In this document: positions 17,102-26,270 of the stretch, one piece after another | Position numbering within the stretch: position 1 is the stretch's first letter | Layout: each line of letters begins with the position of its first letter | NCBI RefSeq assembly: GCF_001761385.1 | Contig: NZ_CP017476.1 | Span: 1,415,501 to 1,479,500 of the forward strand | Reading direction: 5' to 3' | Length of the DNA: 64,000 bases | Source of the DNA: Hydrogenophaga crassostreae | Lineage (GTDB): Bacteria; Pseudomonadota; Gammaproteobacteria; Burkholderiales; Burkholderiaceae_C | Notes under the pieces: generated by a model | Databases searched by the model: none | What the model saw: the letters and a program-made list of their open reading frames with translations, nothing else | What the model was told of the DNA's origin: nothing | Made by a program: the position numbers and the translations under genes

Positions 17102-17959
17102 ATGAGCGCGCAGTTTCTTCATCAGATCACCGGTTCTTTTTCCCAGCCATCCGGTGAAAACCCCACTGTTGCGATGGTGGAGGCGGCCTATCGGCACCAT
17201 GGTTTGCCATGGCGCTATATCAACTGCGACGTCGCCCCGGCCGATCTGGCCGCTGCGGTGAGTGGCGCACGTGCCATGGGCTGGGTGGGCTTCAATTGTT
17301 CGATGCCCCACAAGGTGGCGGTGATTCAACACCTGGATGGCTTGGCCCCTTCGGCTCAAATCATTGGAGCGGTGAACACGGTGGTGCGCAACGCCGCAGG
17401 CAAGTGGATCGGAGAAAACACCGATGGCAAAGGCTTCGTGCAAGCACTGAGAGAAGTGATCGATTTGCCCGGAAAGACGGCGCTCATTCTGGGCGCCGGC
17501 GGTGCGGCTCGCGCAGTGGCGGTGGAGCTGGCGCTGGCGGGCGTGACCCGGATTGATGTGGTCAACCGCAGCGCGACCCAGGGAGAGAGCCTGGTCAGTC
17601 TCATCAATGAAAGGACGTCTGCGCAAGCGCATTTTCGGGCCTGGGATGCTGTATTGCAGATCCCGCCTGGTACGGGCGTGCTTGTGAACACCACTTCGGT
17701 GGGTTTGGGTGCGCCCGATGATGAACTGAGTATCGACTGGGGTTCCCTGCATGCGGGCATTGTCGTGGCCGATGCCATTCCCAACCCGCCCAGAACCCAT
17801 CTGGTGCGAACCGCCAAGGCCAAGGGGTGTATCACGATTGACGGCTTGGGGATACTGGTGAACCAGGGTGCGATAGCGTTCCGTCTATGGACCGGCGTGG
17901 AGGCCAATCGCGGGGTGATGCGGTGGGCGCTTGAACGGGTATTGGGCCTGGCGGGCTGA
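17102..17959 (+). CDS. Shikimate dehydrogenase-like (AroE family) oxidoreductase
   Basis: Two-domain AroE-fold protein of about 285 residues: FNCSMPHKVAV (lysine of the catalytic Lys/Asp pair), GAVNT, the diagnostic GENTDGKGF, and a nucleotide-binding GAGGAARAV. The N-terminal substrate motif that is usually SxS followed by HN is here SFSQPSGENPT, so substrate recognition may differ from true shikimate dehydrogenase. ATG 17102 is chosen because AGGA lies about 8 bases upstream. It diverges from the pentitol operon. A quinate/shikimate-like or unrelated polyol-acid substrate is possible. Confidence 0.85.
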   Translation: MSAQFLHQITGSFSQPSGENPTVAMVEAAYRHHGLPWRYINCDVAPADLAAAVSGARAMGWVGFNCSMPHKVAVIQHLDGLAPSAQIIGAVNTVVRNAAGKWIGENTDGKGFVQALREVIDLPGKTALILGAGGAARAVAVELALAGVTRIDVVNRSATQGESLVSLINERTSAQAHFRAWDAVLQIPPGTGVLVNTTSVGLGAPDDELSIDWGSLHAGIVVADAIPNPPRTHLVRTAKAKGCITIDGLGILVNQGAIAFRLWTGVEANRGVMRWALERVLGLAG

Positions 17960-18374
17960 CGCTGCCTAATGTGGGGGCCGGTGTTGGGCATCCGGCCGGA
18001 ACCGCCCAGGCACCCGAATGCCTGCCCCTGAGACCGCAGGAAGTCAACACCAGTAGATTTCGCGAGGGTCGAACGACGTGGACCCATTCAAAGTGTGTTT
18101 ATCGGGCATGAATGGGCCGACCTTCAGCTTCTCTGTGCAGGCCATCTCAGGGCCGTCGCCTGGTGCGTGTTGGATATAGAGAGCGCATCGAGGCGATTCG
18201 CTATGCTTGGCTGACAGACGCCACAAGATAAACGATTGGCCAAAGATTCGTGGTCTGGTGTTTCGCGCCCCGATGCCACAGCGCCATTGGAGATCGGGTT
18301 GTACCCCCTGTACTTTCCGCGCCGACCTTTCGGGGCGGTATGGGTGTTCAGGATTCTCACTGGAGCAGACCGCA
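17960..18374. other. 415-base intergenic region without a convincing gene
   Basis: After the AroE-like gene there is a 6-bp GC stem (17976-17981 with 17992-17997) lacking a T run. I see no tRNA, repeat or conserved protein. A 60-codon minus-strand frame (18044-18226) is open but has no recognisable product. The right end holds the ribosome-binding site GGAG (18362-18365) for the LysR gene. Confidence 0.5.
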
Positions 18375-19331
18375 TTGACTTCTCAAACTGACTCGACGGG
18401 AGCGAATGCCCGCTACTTTCGGCAAGGTCTGCGGCTGCAGCATTTGCGCATCATGGCCGCGTTGGCGGAAGTGCAACTGGTGAGCAAGGTGGCCGAGCGC
18501 CTGCACGTGACCCAGCCGGCCATCTCCAAGCAAATCGCAGAGATCGAGAGTGCACTCAGCGCACCGGTGATCTACCGCGAACGCAACCGCTTGTTCCTGA
18601 CCGATGTGGGTCAGCGTCTGGCCGCTCATGCGCAGGCCGTGATGCAACAGTTGCGGCGGGCCGAGCTGGAGCTTGAGGCCCTGAGCCTGGGCGCCAGCGG
18701 GCATTTGCGAATTGGTGCGGTGACATCCCTGTCTCCCACGCTGGTGGCCAAAGCGGTGGTGGCTTTCAAGCGCGTAGCGCCCAGGGTCTCGATCTCGGTA
18801 ACCGAAGGACACTTCATCTCCTTGCGCCCGCTGCTGGAACGCGGTGAAGTTGACGTGGTCGTGGCCCGGGTCTGGCAACCGCAAGAGGTACCCGACCTCG
18901 AACAGTCGGTCCTGACCAGTGAGCCCATCGTCGTGGTCAGCGGGCGGGATCATCCCCTTGCCAAACGGCGGCGGCTGCAGTGGTCAGATGCTTTGAGCTG
19001 GCCGTGGATCCTGCCCGACAAGCAGTCGGTGGCGAGGCGGGCCATCGAGGCGTTCTGGGCAGAACAAGGCATGGCGACCCCTGGCGATGTGATCGAGGCT
19101 CAGTCGCTGCCGTTGAGCCTGGCTTTGATGTGTGACCTGCCCTATCTGGGACTGTTTCCGGAAACCTTGGCGTTGAGTCACGCGATGCGAGGCGATTTGT
19201 CTGTGCTGGGGCTGCGGATGGGCGGCGTCCTGGCTGAGGGGCGGTGCTTTTGGCGCAAAGGCCAGATAGAGCAGAACGCCGTGCTTCGTCCTTTTCTCGA
19301 CTGTCTCAGGGCGGTCCCAGGCCGTTTTTAA
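18375..19331 (+). CDS. LysR-family transcriptional regulator of the amidase/TRAP cluster
   Basis: LysR-type regulator, 318 residues from the TTG at 18375. That start is chosen for the GGAG 9 bases upstream and because the upstream 56 codons (from 18207) are Cys/Arg-rich and unlike a LysR N-terminus. The helix-turn-helix is LVSKVAERLHVTQPAISKQI near residues 35-55, followed by the effector domain. It precedes the amidase gene on the same strand by about 100 bases, with an inverted repeat between them. Its ligand is probably the substrate or product of that pathway. Confidence 0.88.
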   Translation: MTSQTDSTGANARYFRQGLRLQHLRIMAALAEVQLVSKVAERLHVTQPAISKQIAEIESALSAPVIYRERNRLFLTDVGQRLAAHAQAVMQQLRRAELELEALSLGASGHLRIGAVTSLSPTLVAKAVVAFKRVAPRVSISVTEGHFISLRPLLERGEVDVVVARVWQPQEVPDLEQSVLTSEPIVVVSGRDHPLAKRRRLQWSDALSWPWILPDKQSVARRAIEAFWAEQGMATPGDVIEAQSLPLSLALMCDLPYLGLFPETLALSHAMRGDLSVLGLRMGGVLAEGRCFWRKGQIEQNAVLRPFLDCLRAVPGRF

Positions 19332-19353
19332 ACCATAACCATGGGTTATGGTT
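19331..19353. promoter_or_regulatory. Inverted repeat upstream of amidase-TRAP operon
   Basis: AACCATAAC (19331-19339) and GTTATGGTT (19345-19353) form a perfect 9-bp palindrome around CATGG. It begins on the last base of the LysR stop codon, 80 bases before the amidase start. No T run follows, so an operator is more likely than a terminator. Confidence 0.5.
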
Positions 19354-19432
19354 GTGGTCTGATAATTCACTTTTTATATGTAGCAGCATCTTTTACAGTG
19401 AGCGACAAATATCAAAAAGTGGAGACACGCGT

Positions 19433-20962
19433 ATGGATGCCAACGCGCCCCTGACGGCACTGCCGGCTGTTGCTGTGATTGAACAGTTTCGACGAGGTGA
19501 ACTCTCACCCGTGACGTTGGTGAATGCCAGCATCGAGCGCATTGAGCGCTTGAATGTCAAGATCAATGCGATCACGGCCACTTGTTTTGACAGGGCCAGG
19601 GAAGAGGCCCGTGCGTCTGAGGCGCGCTATCAAGCGGGCCAGCCCAAGGGGCCGCTGGACGGGTTGACCCTTGGGGTCAAGGATTTGCAGCCGACAGCCC
19701 AACTACTGACCACCTGGGGTTCCCCCAAGTGGCGCAACCATGTGCCCCAGGAGGACCTGCCCATGGTCGCGGCGTTGCGCCGCGCCGGCGCGATCGTGGT
19801 GGGAAAAACCAATGTGCCAGAGCACGGAGCCGGTGGCAACAGCCGCAACCCTGTTTGGGGTGCCACGGGCAATCCCTTCAATGCCAATCTGGTCGCAGGC
19901 GGGTCGTCGGGTGGTTCGGCCGCAGCGCTGGCGGCGGATCTGGTGACTTTGTGCACGGGATCTGATACAGGGGGATCGCTCCGCCTGCCTGCCGGTTTGT
20001 GCGGCATTGTGGGGTTTCGACCCTCGCCGGGCTTGGTGCCGCATCCCACGCGCCCTTTGGGATGGTCATCGATCTCGGTGCTGGGGCCCATGGCGCGCAA
20101 CATGGGAGACCTCCTGCTCATGCTGCGCTCTTGCATGGGCACCGACGCCAGAGATCCGCTCAACAGGGGCGTCTCACCCGAATCCTTCAACACCACAGGT
20201 GTGTTGCCACGGCTGGAAACGCTGCGCATTGGTTACAGCGAAGATTTCGGCGGCTGTTCGGTCGAGCCGGACATTCGCGCGGCCTTTCGTGATCGCATCG
20301 AACGCATCGCACCACAGGTGGCCAAGTGTGTTCCTGTCGACATACCGCATGGCGACTGGGACCGCTGCTTTGATGTGATGCGTGCAGAAAGCTTCATGGC
20401 AGGCTTCCAAGACGTTTTCGATCACGACCCTGTGCGGTTGAGCGAAGATATTCAAGCGAACGTGGCCCTCGGGAAAGGCTTTACGCTGGGCGACCGGGCC
20501 TGGGCGCATTTGGAGCAAACACGCATCATGCGTGCGTACCAGGCCCAGGCAGCGCATCTTGATCTGATTCTGTCCCCGGTGGCGCCTGTGACACCTTTTG
20601 TCTGGACACAGGGCTTTCCCGCACATATCGACGGCGTTGCGATGGACATCTATTACCGTTGGCTGGCCCTGACCTACCGACCCAGTTTGGTGGGTTGCCC
20701 GGCATTGACGCTGCCTTGTGGATTGGACAGTCAACGCATGCCTTTCAGTCTGCAGCTTCTGGGCTCGCTCAACGGCGATGCGGCGTTGCTCCAGGCGGCC
20801 CAAACCCTGGAGGCCTTTTTTGAGTCCCATGAGGCGACCCGTCGACCCCGTCCTGACCTTGAAGCGTTGAAGCCGTCAACCACACCGCTCAACGCCATGG
20901 TGACCCATCCGCCTGAATCAGGGGCTGTGCCCCCCTCAGGTTCCGTTGCTACCGTTGTCTAG
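19433..20962 (+). CDS. Amidase signature family hydrolase
   Basis: Serine amidase with the Lys/cis-Ser/Ser triad elements visible: LGVKDLQP (Lys, about 80), GGSSGGSAAALAADL (about 157-170) and GSDTGGSLRLPAG (nucleophile Ser near 182). Length is 509 residues, normal for the family. The ATG at 19433 has GTGGAGAC just upstream. It is the first gene of an operon with a TRAP transporter, so it probably hydrolyses an amide that is imported by, or whose acid product is imported by, that system. The GatA-like amidotransferase role is unlikely because no GatB/C partner is near. Confidence 0.9.
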   Translation: MDANAPLTALPAVAVIEQFRRGELSPVTLVNASIERIERLNVKINAITATCFDRAREEARASEARYQAGQPKGPLDGLTLGVKDLQPTAQLLTTWGSPKWRNHVPQEDLPMVAALRRAGAIVVGKTNVPEHGAGGNSRNPVWGATGNPFNANLVAGGSSGGSAAALAADLVTLCTGSDTGGSLRLPAGLCGIVGFRPSPGLVPHPTRPLGWSSISVLGPMARNMGDLLLMLRSCMGTDARDPLNRGVSPESFNTTGVLPRLETLRIGYSEDFGGCSVEPDIRAAFRDRIERIAPQVAKCVPVDIPHGDWDRCFDVMRAESFMAGFQDVFDHDPVRLSEDIQANVALGKGFTLGDRAWAHLEQTRIMRAYQAQAAHLDLILSPVAPVTPFVWTQGFPAHIDGVAMDIYYRWLALTYRPSLVGCPALTLPCGLDSQRMPFSLQLLGSLNGDAALLQAAQTLEAFFESHEATRRPRPDLEALKPSTTPLNAMVTHPPESGAVPPSGSVATVV

Positions 20963-20974
20963 GAGCCGAAAGCC

Positions 20975-22258
20975 ATGTGGACCGTCGCCGTTGCCTTTCT
21001 GGTTCTCTTGCTCAGCGGAACCGCGTTTGCCTATCTCATGGGCTCTGTTTCCGTTTTGGCGTTTCTGGCGCTGGACAAGGCGCCCTATTTGTCCATCATT
21101 CCGCAGCGTATTTTTGCGCAGCTCGATGTGTTTGCCTTCATGGCCATGCCATTGTTCATCCTGACCGCGGAGCTGATGACGCGTGCCGGCCTGACCCGTG
21201 CACTGATTGATTTTTCGATGTCGGTGGTGGGCCGCTTCAAAGGCGGTCTGGGCCATGTCAACATCCTGACCAGTGTGTTTTTTGCCGGCATTTCCGGCTC
21301 GGCGGTGGCGGACGCGGCATCTCTGTCCCGCACCTTTGTGCCGGCCATGGTCGAGCGGGGGTATGACAAGTACTACGCCGGTGCCATCACCGTGGCCTCG
21401 TCGATGATCGGGCCCATCATCCCGCCGAGCATCATCATGATCATTTACGGCGGCCTGATCGGCACCTCGGTCGCGGCGCTCTTTGTTGCCGGCATCGTTC
21501 CGGGGCTGTTGCTTGCAGCCAGCCTGATGGCGCTCAACGCCTGGATGGCGCACCGCCACAACCACCCGGGCGGGCAAGACGATACCCTGCCGCGCTTCTG
21601 GCCCAGCTTCAAGGCGGCGGCCCCCGCGCTGATCTTGCCGGTGGTGATTCTGGGCAGTTTGGTGTTTGGCCTGGCCACGCCGACCGAAGGCTCGGCCATT
21701 GCGGCCGTGGTGGCGGGCGCGGTGGGCCTGGCGTACCGGCGCCTGACCTTGCGGATTTTCTGGGAAGCGGTCGAAGCGACCGCGCAGCTCACCGGCACCA
21801 TCTTCATCATCCTTTGCGCCATTTCCCTGCTGGGCTATCTGGCCGGGCAAATGGGCTGGTCCGAGATGCTGGCGGTCTGGGTCGACGATCTGGGTTTGAC
21901 CGGTATCCGCTACCTGCTGTTCCTGATGGGCGTGTTCCTGATCGTGGGCATGTTCATGGACACACCCGTGGCCTTGACCCTGCTGGTACCGCTGTTTGCG
22001 CCCCAGGCGCTGGCCCAGGACATCAACCCTGTGCATCTGGGCATTCTTTTGTGTTTCAACCTGTGCATCGGGCTGATCACGCCGCCGCTGGGCAAGTGCC
22101 TGGTGGTGACCTCGGCCTTGACCGGGACCAACTACTGGCGCCTGGCCTGGGCCACGCTGCCGTTCATTGTGCTGTTGATTGTGTTGTTGATCGTGTTGGT
22201 CTTGGTGCCCGACATCACGCTGTTTTTGCCGCGGTTGGTGGGCTTGCAAGTGGGTTGA
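20975..22258 (+). CDS. dctM: TRAP transporter large permease subunit
   Basis: A 427-residue DctM-type permease with about 12 hydrophobic segments. It carries the conserved features AGISGSAVADAAS (about 105) and SSMIGPIIPPSIIMIIYG (about 150), and near the C-terminus CIGLITPPLGKCL. It imports an organic anion using the sodium or proton gradient, with the small permease and binding protein. It directly follows the amidase (12 bases). In this operon the large permease comes before the binding protein and the small permease, which differs from the common P-Q-M order. Confidence 0.94.
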   Translation: MWTVAVAFLVLLLSGTAFAYLMGSVSVLAFLALDKAPYLSIIPQRIFAQLDVFAFMAMPLFILTAELMTRAGLTRALIDFSMSVVGRFKGGLGHVNILTSVFFAGISGSAVADAASLSRTFVPAMVERGYDKYYAGAITVASSMIGPIIPPSIIMIIYGGLIGTSVAALFVAGIVPGLLLAASLMALNAWMAHRHNHPGGQDDTLPRFWPSFKAAAPALILPVVILGSLVFGLATPTEGSAIAAVVAGAVGLAYRRLTLRIFWEAVEATAQLTGTIFIILCAISLLGYLAGQMGWSEMLAVWVDDLGLTGIRYLLFLMGVFLIVGMFMDTPVALTLLVPLFAPQALAQDINPVHLGILLCFNLCIGLITPPLGKCLVVTSALTGTNYWRLAWATLPFIVLLIVLLIVLVLVPDITLFLPRLVGLQVG

Positions 22259-22283
22259 TGGAATCTGAATGAAGGAGACAAAG

Positions 22284-23273
22284 ATGATGGTGATAAACAA
22301 GTTTTTTCGTGGCGCGGTGCTGGTCGCCGGTTGCATGGCAGCGTCGTTGGCGAGCGCGCAGGTGAAGATTGCGCTGGACACGCCGCCCGATGTCAACAAG
22401 TCGGGCTCCTATGCGTGGGTGAACGCGTTTACCTCTCACCTGAACGCCAATGGCATGAAAACCCGCGAGTTGCCGCGCGGCTCGGTGGGCGAAGAGGCAG
22501 AGCTGTTCGATCAGATCTCGACCGGCTTGCTGGAAATGGCGCTGTCCGACGTGAAGTCGATCGGCAAGGTCGACCCGCTGATCTACGGTGTGCGCCTGCC
22601 TTACATCTTTGACGATGTGCCGCACATGGACCGCGTTCTGGAGAAGGGCAAAGTCTTCGAGAAGGTCAACGCGCAACTGGCCAAGACCGACTCCATGGTG
22701 CTGGCGCTGGTGCCGATCGGCCCGCAGTCCGGCATCATCACGACCAAGCAGACGGTGCGCACGCCGGCCGATATGGCCAACCTGCGCATGCGCGCACTGG
22801 ACGATGCGCAAATTGAGCTCTACAAGGCCTGGGGCAGCACCGGCACCATCGTGCAGTGGAAAGAAGTGCCCGCCGGCCTGCAAACCGGGGTGATCGATGG
22901 CTACCTGAACACCGCCAACGTGCCGGTGCTGTTTGGTCAGACCGACTTCGTCAAACACTTTACCGATGCAGGCGTGATCGTGGCACAGCGGGCGGTGATG
23001 GCGTCCAAGACATGGTATGACCGCTTGTCGGCCAAAGACCGCGCGACGGTCAACGAAGCGGTGAAGAAGGCCAACGCGGTCAACCGGGCCTGGGTTGCCA
23101 CGCAAGCCGAATCGTCCCTGAAAGACCTTGAGAAGGCCGGCGTCACCGTGATCCGCCTGAACAAGGCCGAGCGCGAGCCGTTCCGCAAGCTCTCGCGGGC
23201 CACCTACAACTCAGGACTGATGTCGCCGGAATCGGTCAAGTTCTGGGTGGACGCCGCGGAAGCCGCGCGCTGA
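22284..23273 (+). CDS. dctP: TRAP transporter substrate-binding protein
   Basis: Periplasmic DctP-family binding protein of 330 residues with a signal peptide ending near ASA-Q (about 25). The ATG at 22284 has AAGGAGAC 5 bases upstream. The family signature with the carboxylate-binding Arg lies around NLRMRALDDAQIELYKAWG (about 170-190), and the helix VPAGLQTGVIDGYLNTANV follows. The substrate is probably a small carboxylate; the amidase context suggests an amide-derived acid. Confidence 0.93.
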   Translation: MMVINKFFRGAVLVAGCMAASLASAQVKIALDTPPDVNKSGSYAWVNAFTSHLNANGMKTRELPRGSVGEEAELFDQISTGLLEMALSDVKSIGKVDPLIYGVRLPYIFDDVPHMDRVLEKGKVFEKVNAQLAKTDSMVLALVPIGPQSGIITTKQTVRTPADMANLRMRALDDAQIELYKAWGSTGTIVQWKEVPAGLQTGVIDGYLNTANVPVLFGQTDFVKHFTDAGVIVAQRAVMASKTWYDRLSAKDRATVNEAVKKANAVNRAWVATQAESSLKDLEKAGVTVIRLNKAEREPFRKLSRATYNSGLMSPESVKFWVDAAEAAR

Positions 23274-23274
23274 C

Positions 23275-23796
23275 ATGGGCGCCGGTTCGCTGATCTCTGC
23301 GCTCAGTCTTCGCGTGCACAACGCGGCGCGCTGGGTGGCTTCGGCCTGCATCGTGATCATGCTGCTGGCCATGGTGGTGCAGATACTGGCCCGCTATGGC
23401 TTCAATGCGCCGCCGATCTGGACCGAAGAGGTCGCGCGCTACATGATGGTCTGGGCCGGCTTGCTTGGGGCGACGATGTCGTTTCGCAACCGGGCCGATG
23501 CGGTGTTGCTCGACAGCGTGTTGCCCCGTTCGCTGGAGTGGTTGTCGCGCGTGGTGCAAACGCTGGCTGTGCTGGTGTTCCTGCTGCCGGTTCTGTACTT
23601 CTGTTTCTTCAACTGGAATGGCGTATGGGGCCAGGGTTTCATGGGCCGCTCCGCCCGCCTGACGGCTGACACGCTCGGCTTTTCCATGGTCTGGGTGAGG
23701 ATGGCGGTACCGATTTGTGCCGCCATCATCCTGGTTCACCTGCTGGCGCGCTGGGTCGATCCGGCGCCGACCGCAAAAGCAATGAACGAGGGCTAG
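23275..23796 (+). CDS. dctQ: TRAP transporter small permease subunit
   Basis: A 173-residue DctQ-type protein with four membrane helices and the typical WTEEVARYMMVWAGLLGA segment near residue 50. It begins one base after the dctP stop, so translation is probably coupled. It completes the three-part TRAP system of this operon. Confidence 0.92.
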   Translation: MGAGSLISALSLRVHNAARWVASACIVIMLLAMVVQILARYGFNAPPIWTEEVARYMMVWAGLLGATMSFRNRADAVLLDSVLPRSLEWLSRVVQTLAVLVFLLPVLYFCFFNWNGVWGQGFMGRSARLTADTLGFSMVWVRMAVPICAAIILVHLLARWVDPAPTAKAMNEG

Positions 23797-24008
23797 TGTT
23801 TGTGGCTTCTGGCTGGGCCTGGCGCTGACCCGGCCCGGTGAGCGCTTTGCGCATGGACCGTCTGACTTTCGGGTGCTGCGGCAAGTCGGGTTGTCGTCAA
23901 TCATGAGCGCTGAGAACAGGCTGGAGTGGACACACCCGACAGGCGTCTTTGTCGGCGCGGCGGCGGTCTTCTCGTACCATTGCCACCACGACCGCCCATC
24001 CGCTGCCC

Positions 24009-24707
24009 ATGCCACAACACCGCATCCTTCTACTTGAAGACGAACCGGCCATAGCCGATACGCTGCTTTATGCCTTGGGCAGTGAGGGCTTTGAAGTGAT
24101 CCACGTGACTCTGGTCAGCGACGCCTTGGCGGTTTTTGAGCGCCGCGCACCGGATCTCGCGATCCTGGATGTGGGGGTGCCCGATGGCAACGGGTTTGAT
24201 GTGTGCCGTGCGATTCGAAAAAGCAGCGATCTGCCCATTGTTTTCTTGACCGCTCGCGGCGAAGAGATCGACCGCATCCTGGGCCTGGAGCTGGGTGCCG
24301 ACGACTACGTGACCAAGCCGTTTTCGCCACGCGAGGTGTGTGCACGGGTCAAGGCCATACTGCGGCGCAGTGGGACCAAGGGAATGACCGGGGCGCCGGC
24401 AACGGCTCGAACAGGCACCATGCTGCAGCTCGATGAAGCGGCACAACGCATTCGCTGCGGTGGCGAACCTTTGGCGTTGACGCGCTACGAATACGGTTTG
24501 CTGGCCACGCTGCTGAAACGGCCGCAACGCATCTTTTCACGCTCGGAACTGATGGCGCTGGTGTGGGGCGATGCACCCGATACGGCTGAACGGACCGTGG
24601 ATGCGCACATCAAGCTGCTGCGCGCCAAATTGCGCGCCTGTGGGCTGGAAGCCGAGCTGATCCAGACGCACCGCAACATGGGTTATTCCATGCAAGCCAC
24701 ACGCTGA
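24009..24707 (+). CDS. creB: Response regulator CreB
   Basis: OmpR/PhoB-type response regulator of 232 residues. The receiver domain has the acidic pocket LLEDE and phospho-acceptor Asp in AILDVGVPDG (about 53), and GADDYVTKPFSPREVCARV contains the conserved Lys. The winged-helix output domain includes LALTRYEYGLLATLL and RTVDAHIKLLRAKLRA. The ADTLLYALGSEGF segment and other stretches match CreB of enterobacteria. ATG 24009 is the start at the receiver domain. It is followed 6 bases later by creC and then creD. Confidence 0.92.
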   Translation: MPQHRILLLEDEPAIADTLLYALGSEGFEVIHVTLVSDALAVFERRAPDLAILDVGVPDGNGFDVCRAIRKSSDLPIVFLTARGEEIDRILGLELGADDYVTKPFSPREVCARVKAILRRSGTKGMTGAPATARTGTMLQLDEAAQRIRCGGEPLALTRYEYGLLATLLKRPQRIFSRSELMALVWGDAPDTAERTVDAHIKLLRAKLRACGLEAELIQTHRNMGYSMQATR

Positions 24708-24713
24708 GCCGCC

Positions 24714-26156
24714 ATGCGCATAGCCTTGCGATTGATGTTGGGGTTCTTCCTCGTGTTGGGGTTGGCGCTGTTTGTGGTGTTGCGGGTATTCATGAGCGAA
24801 GTCGAACCGGGCACACGGCTGGCCATGGAAGACAGCCTGATCGACGCGGCCTTCGCCTACGCCCAGCTGGCCGAACCCGACATGAAGGCCGGCACCATCG
24901 CCAGCGGCGGCTTTGCACAGGCCATGGCTGCTTACCAGAATGTGCGACCCGGCGCGGTGCTCTGGGGCTTTCCAAAAGATCAGATCGACACCCGTATCAC
25001 CATCGTCGACACCCTGGGCGTGGTGGTGTTTGATACCCGCGGTGAAGCGATAGGGCAAGACTTCTCGCGCTGGAACGACGTGGTGAGAACGCTGCGTGGT
25101 GAATACGGCGCGCGCTCCAGCATCGAAGACCCCAAAGACCCCGAAAGCACGGTGATGCATGTGGCCGCGCCCATTCGCGATGGCGACCGCATCATCGGCG
25201 CGCTCACGGTTTCCCGTCCCAACAACAAGCTGGAGCCCTACATCGAGCGCAGCCGGCAGCGCATCTTGCGTGGTTCCTGGGTGTTGCTGGGGTTCACGCT
25301 GTTGATGGGCTTGTTGTTCAGCTGGTGGATGGCGAGTTCGCTGTCGCGCTTGCGGGGCTACGCGAACGCCGTGGCGGGTGGTGAGCGGGCCGAATTGCCG
25401 CGCATGGGGCGATTCAGTGGCAAGACCGAGTTCAACGATCTGGCGCAGGCGGTTGAGCGCATGCGTCTGAAACTGGAAGACAAGGCTTACGTCGAGCACT
25501 ATGTGCACACACTGACGCACGAACTCAAGAGCCCACTGGCCGCGATTCGCGGCGCTTCCGAATTGCTGCAGGAGCCTTTGGCCGAGGCCGATCGCCAGCG
25601 CTTCGCACATAACATCGAACGGCAGGCCGGGCGATTGCAGCAGCTGATTGACAAGCTGCTGGGTCTGGCCGATGTGGAGCAAATGCGCGAACTGCGCGAT
25701 GTGGAAGCGGTTGACCTGGCCGGGCTCACGCGCGAGTTGCTGCGTGCGGCCGAACCTCGGTTGCGGCTGAAAGATATCCAGGTGGTGGATGGATTGGGCG
25801 AAACCGGTGTGCTGGTGAAAGGCAACCGTTTTCTGGTGTCGCAGGCCCTGCAAAACCTGATCGACAACGCGGTGGATTTTTCGCCAGTGGGTGGCACATT
25901 GACGCTGGCGATGGCGCGAGACGCCCGCGGCGTGGCGTGGTCGGTTCGCGATGAGGGGGCAGGCATTCCTGACTATGCGCGTGAGCGCATCTTTGAACGT
26001 TTCTATTCGCTGCCACGCGGTGAGGGCCTGGAGAAAAGTTCCGGACTGGGGCTGTGTTTCGTGAATGAGGTCAGCGAGCTGCACGGAGGGCGGGTGGATG
26101 TGGAAAACGTAGGCAACCCCAGCGGTTGCATGGCGCGCTGGTGGTTGCCGGTCTGA
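24714..26156 (+). CDS. creC: Sensor histidine kinase CreC
   Basis: Inner-membrane histidine kinase of 480 residues. It has an N-terminal membrane helix (about 6-25) and the CreC-like segment SEVEPGTRLAMEDSLIDAA, a periplasmic sensor to about 180, then a second helix. HAMP, the H-box HTLTHELKSPLAA (His about 265), the N-box NLIDNAVDFSP and GLGLCFVNEV follow. It is predicted to phosphorylate CreB; in enterobacteria CreBC responds to growth on fermentation products and cell-wall stress. Operon position and sequence agree. Confidence 0.92.
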   Translation: MRIALRLMLGFFLVLGLALFVVLRVFMSEVEPGTRLAMEDSLIDAAFAYAQLAEPDMKAGTIASGGFAQAMAAYQNVRPGAVLWGFPKDQIDTRITIVDTLGVVVFDTRGEAIGQDFSRWNDVVRTLRGEYGARSSIEDPKDPESTVMHVAAPIRDGDRIIGALTVSRPNNKLEPYIERSRQRILRGSWVLLGFTLLMGLLFSWWMASSLSRLRGYANAVAGGERAELPRMGRFSGKTEFNDLAQAVERMRLKLEDKAYVEHYVHTLTHELKSPLAAIRGASELLQEPLAEADRQRFAHNIERQAGRLQQLIDKLLGLADVEQMRELRDVEAVDLAGLTRELLRAAEPRLRLKDIQVVDGLGETGVLVKGNRFLVSQALQNLIDNAVDFSPVGGTLTLAMARDARGVAWSVRDEGAGIPDYARERIFERFYSLPRGEGLEKSSGLGLCFVNEVSELHGGRVDVENVGNPSGCMARWWLPV

Positions 26157-26270
26157 GGCTCAGCGCCTTCACGCCCGCTGCATAAAACACTTTTTCGCTT
26201 CACACAGCCTGCGCTCCGGGCGCACACCCGGGTTCAAGAATGGCGTCATCCCACAACCGAGGAGCGTCTC

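Noticed and set aside
18044..18226. 60-codon minus-strand frame between the AroE-like and LysR genes
   Set aside because: No ribosome-binding site or recognisable domain; possible remnant of a gene, but not enough to call. Conservation in relatives would revive it.
26168..26203. Two TTCAC half-sites upstream of creD as a CreB binding tag
   Set aside because: The Cre tag requires two half-sites six bases apart; here 26 bases separate them.
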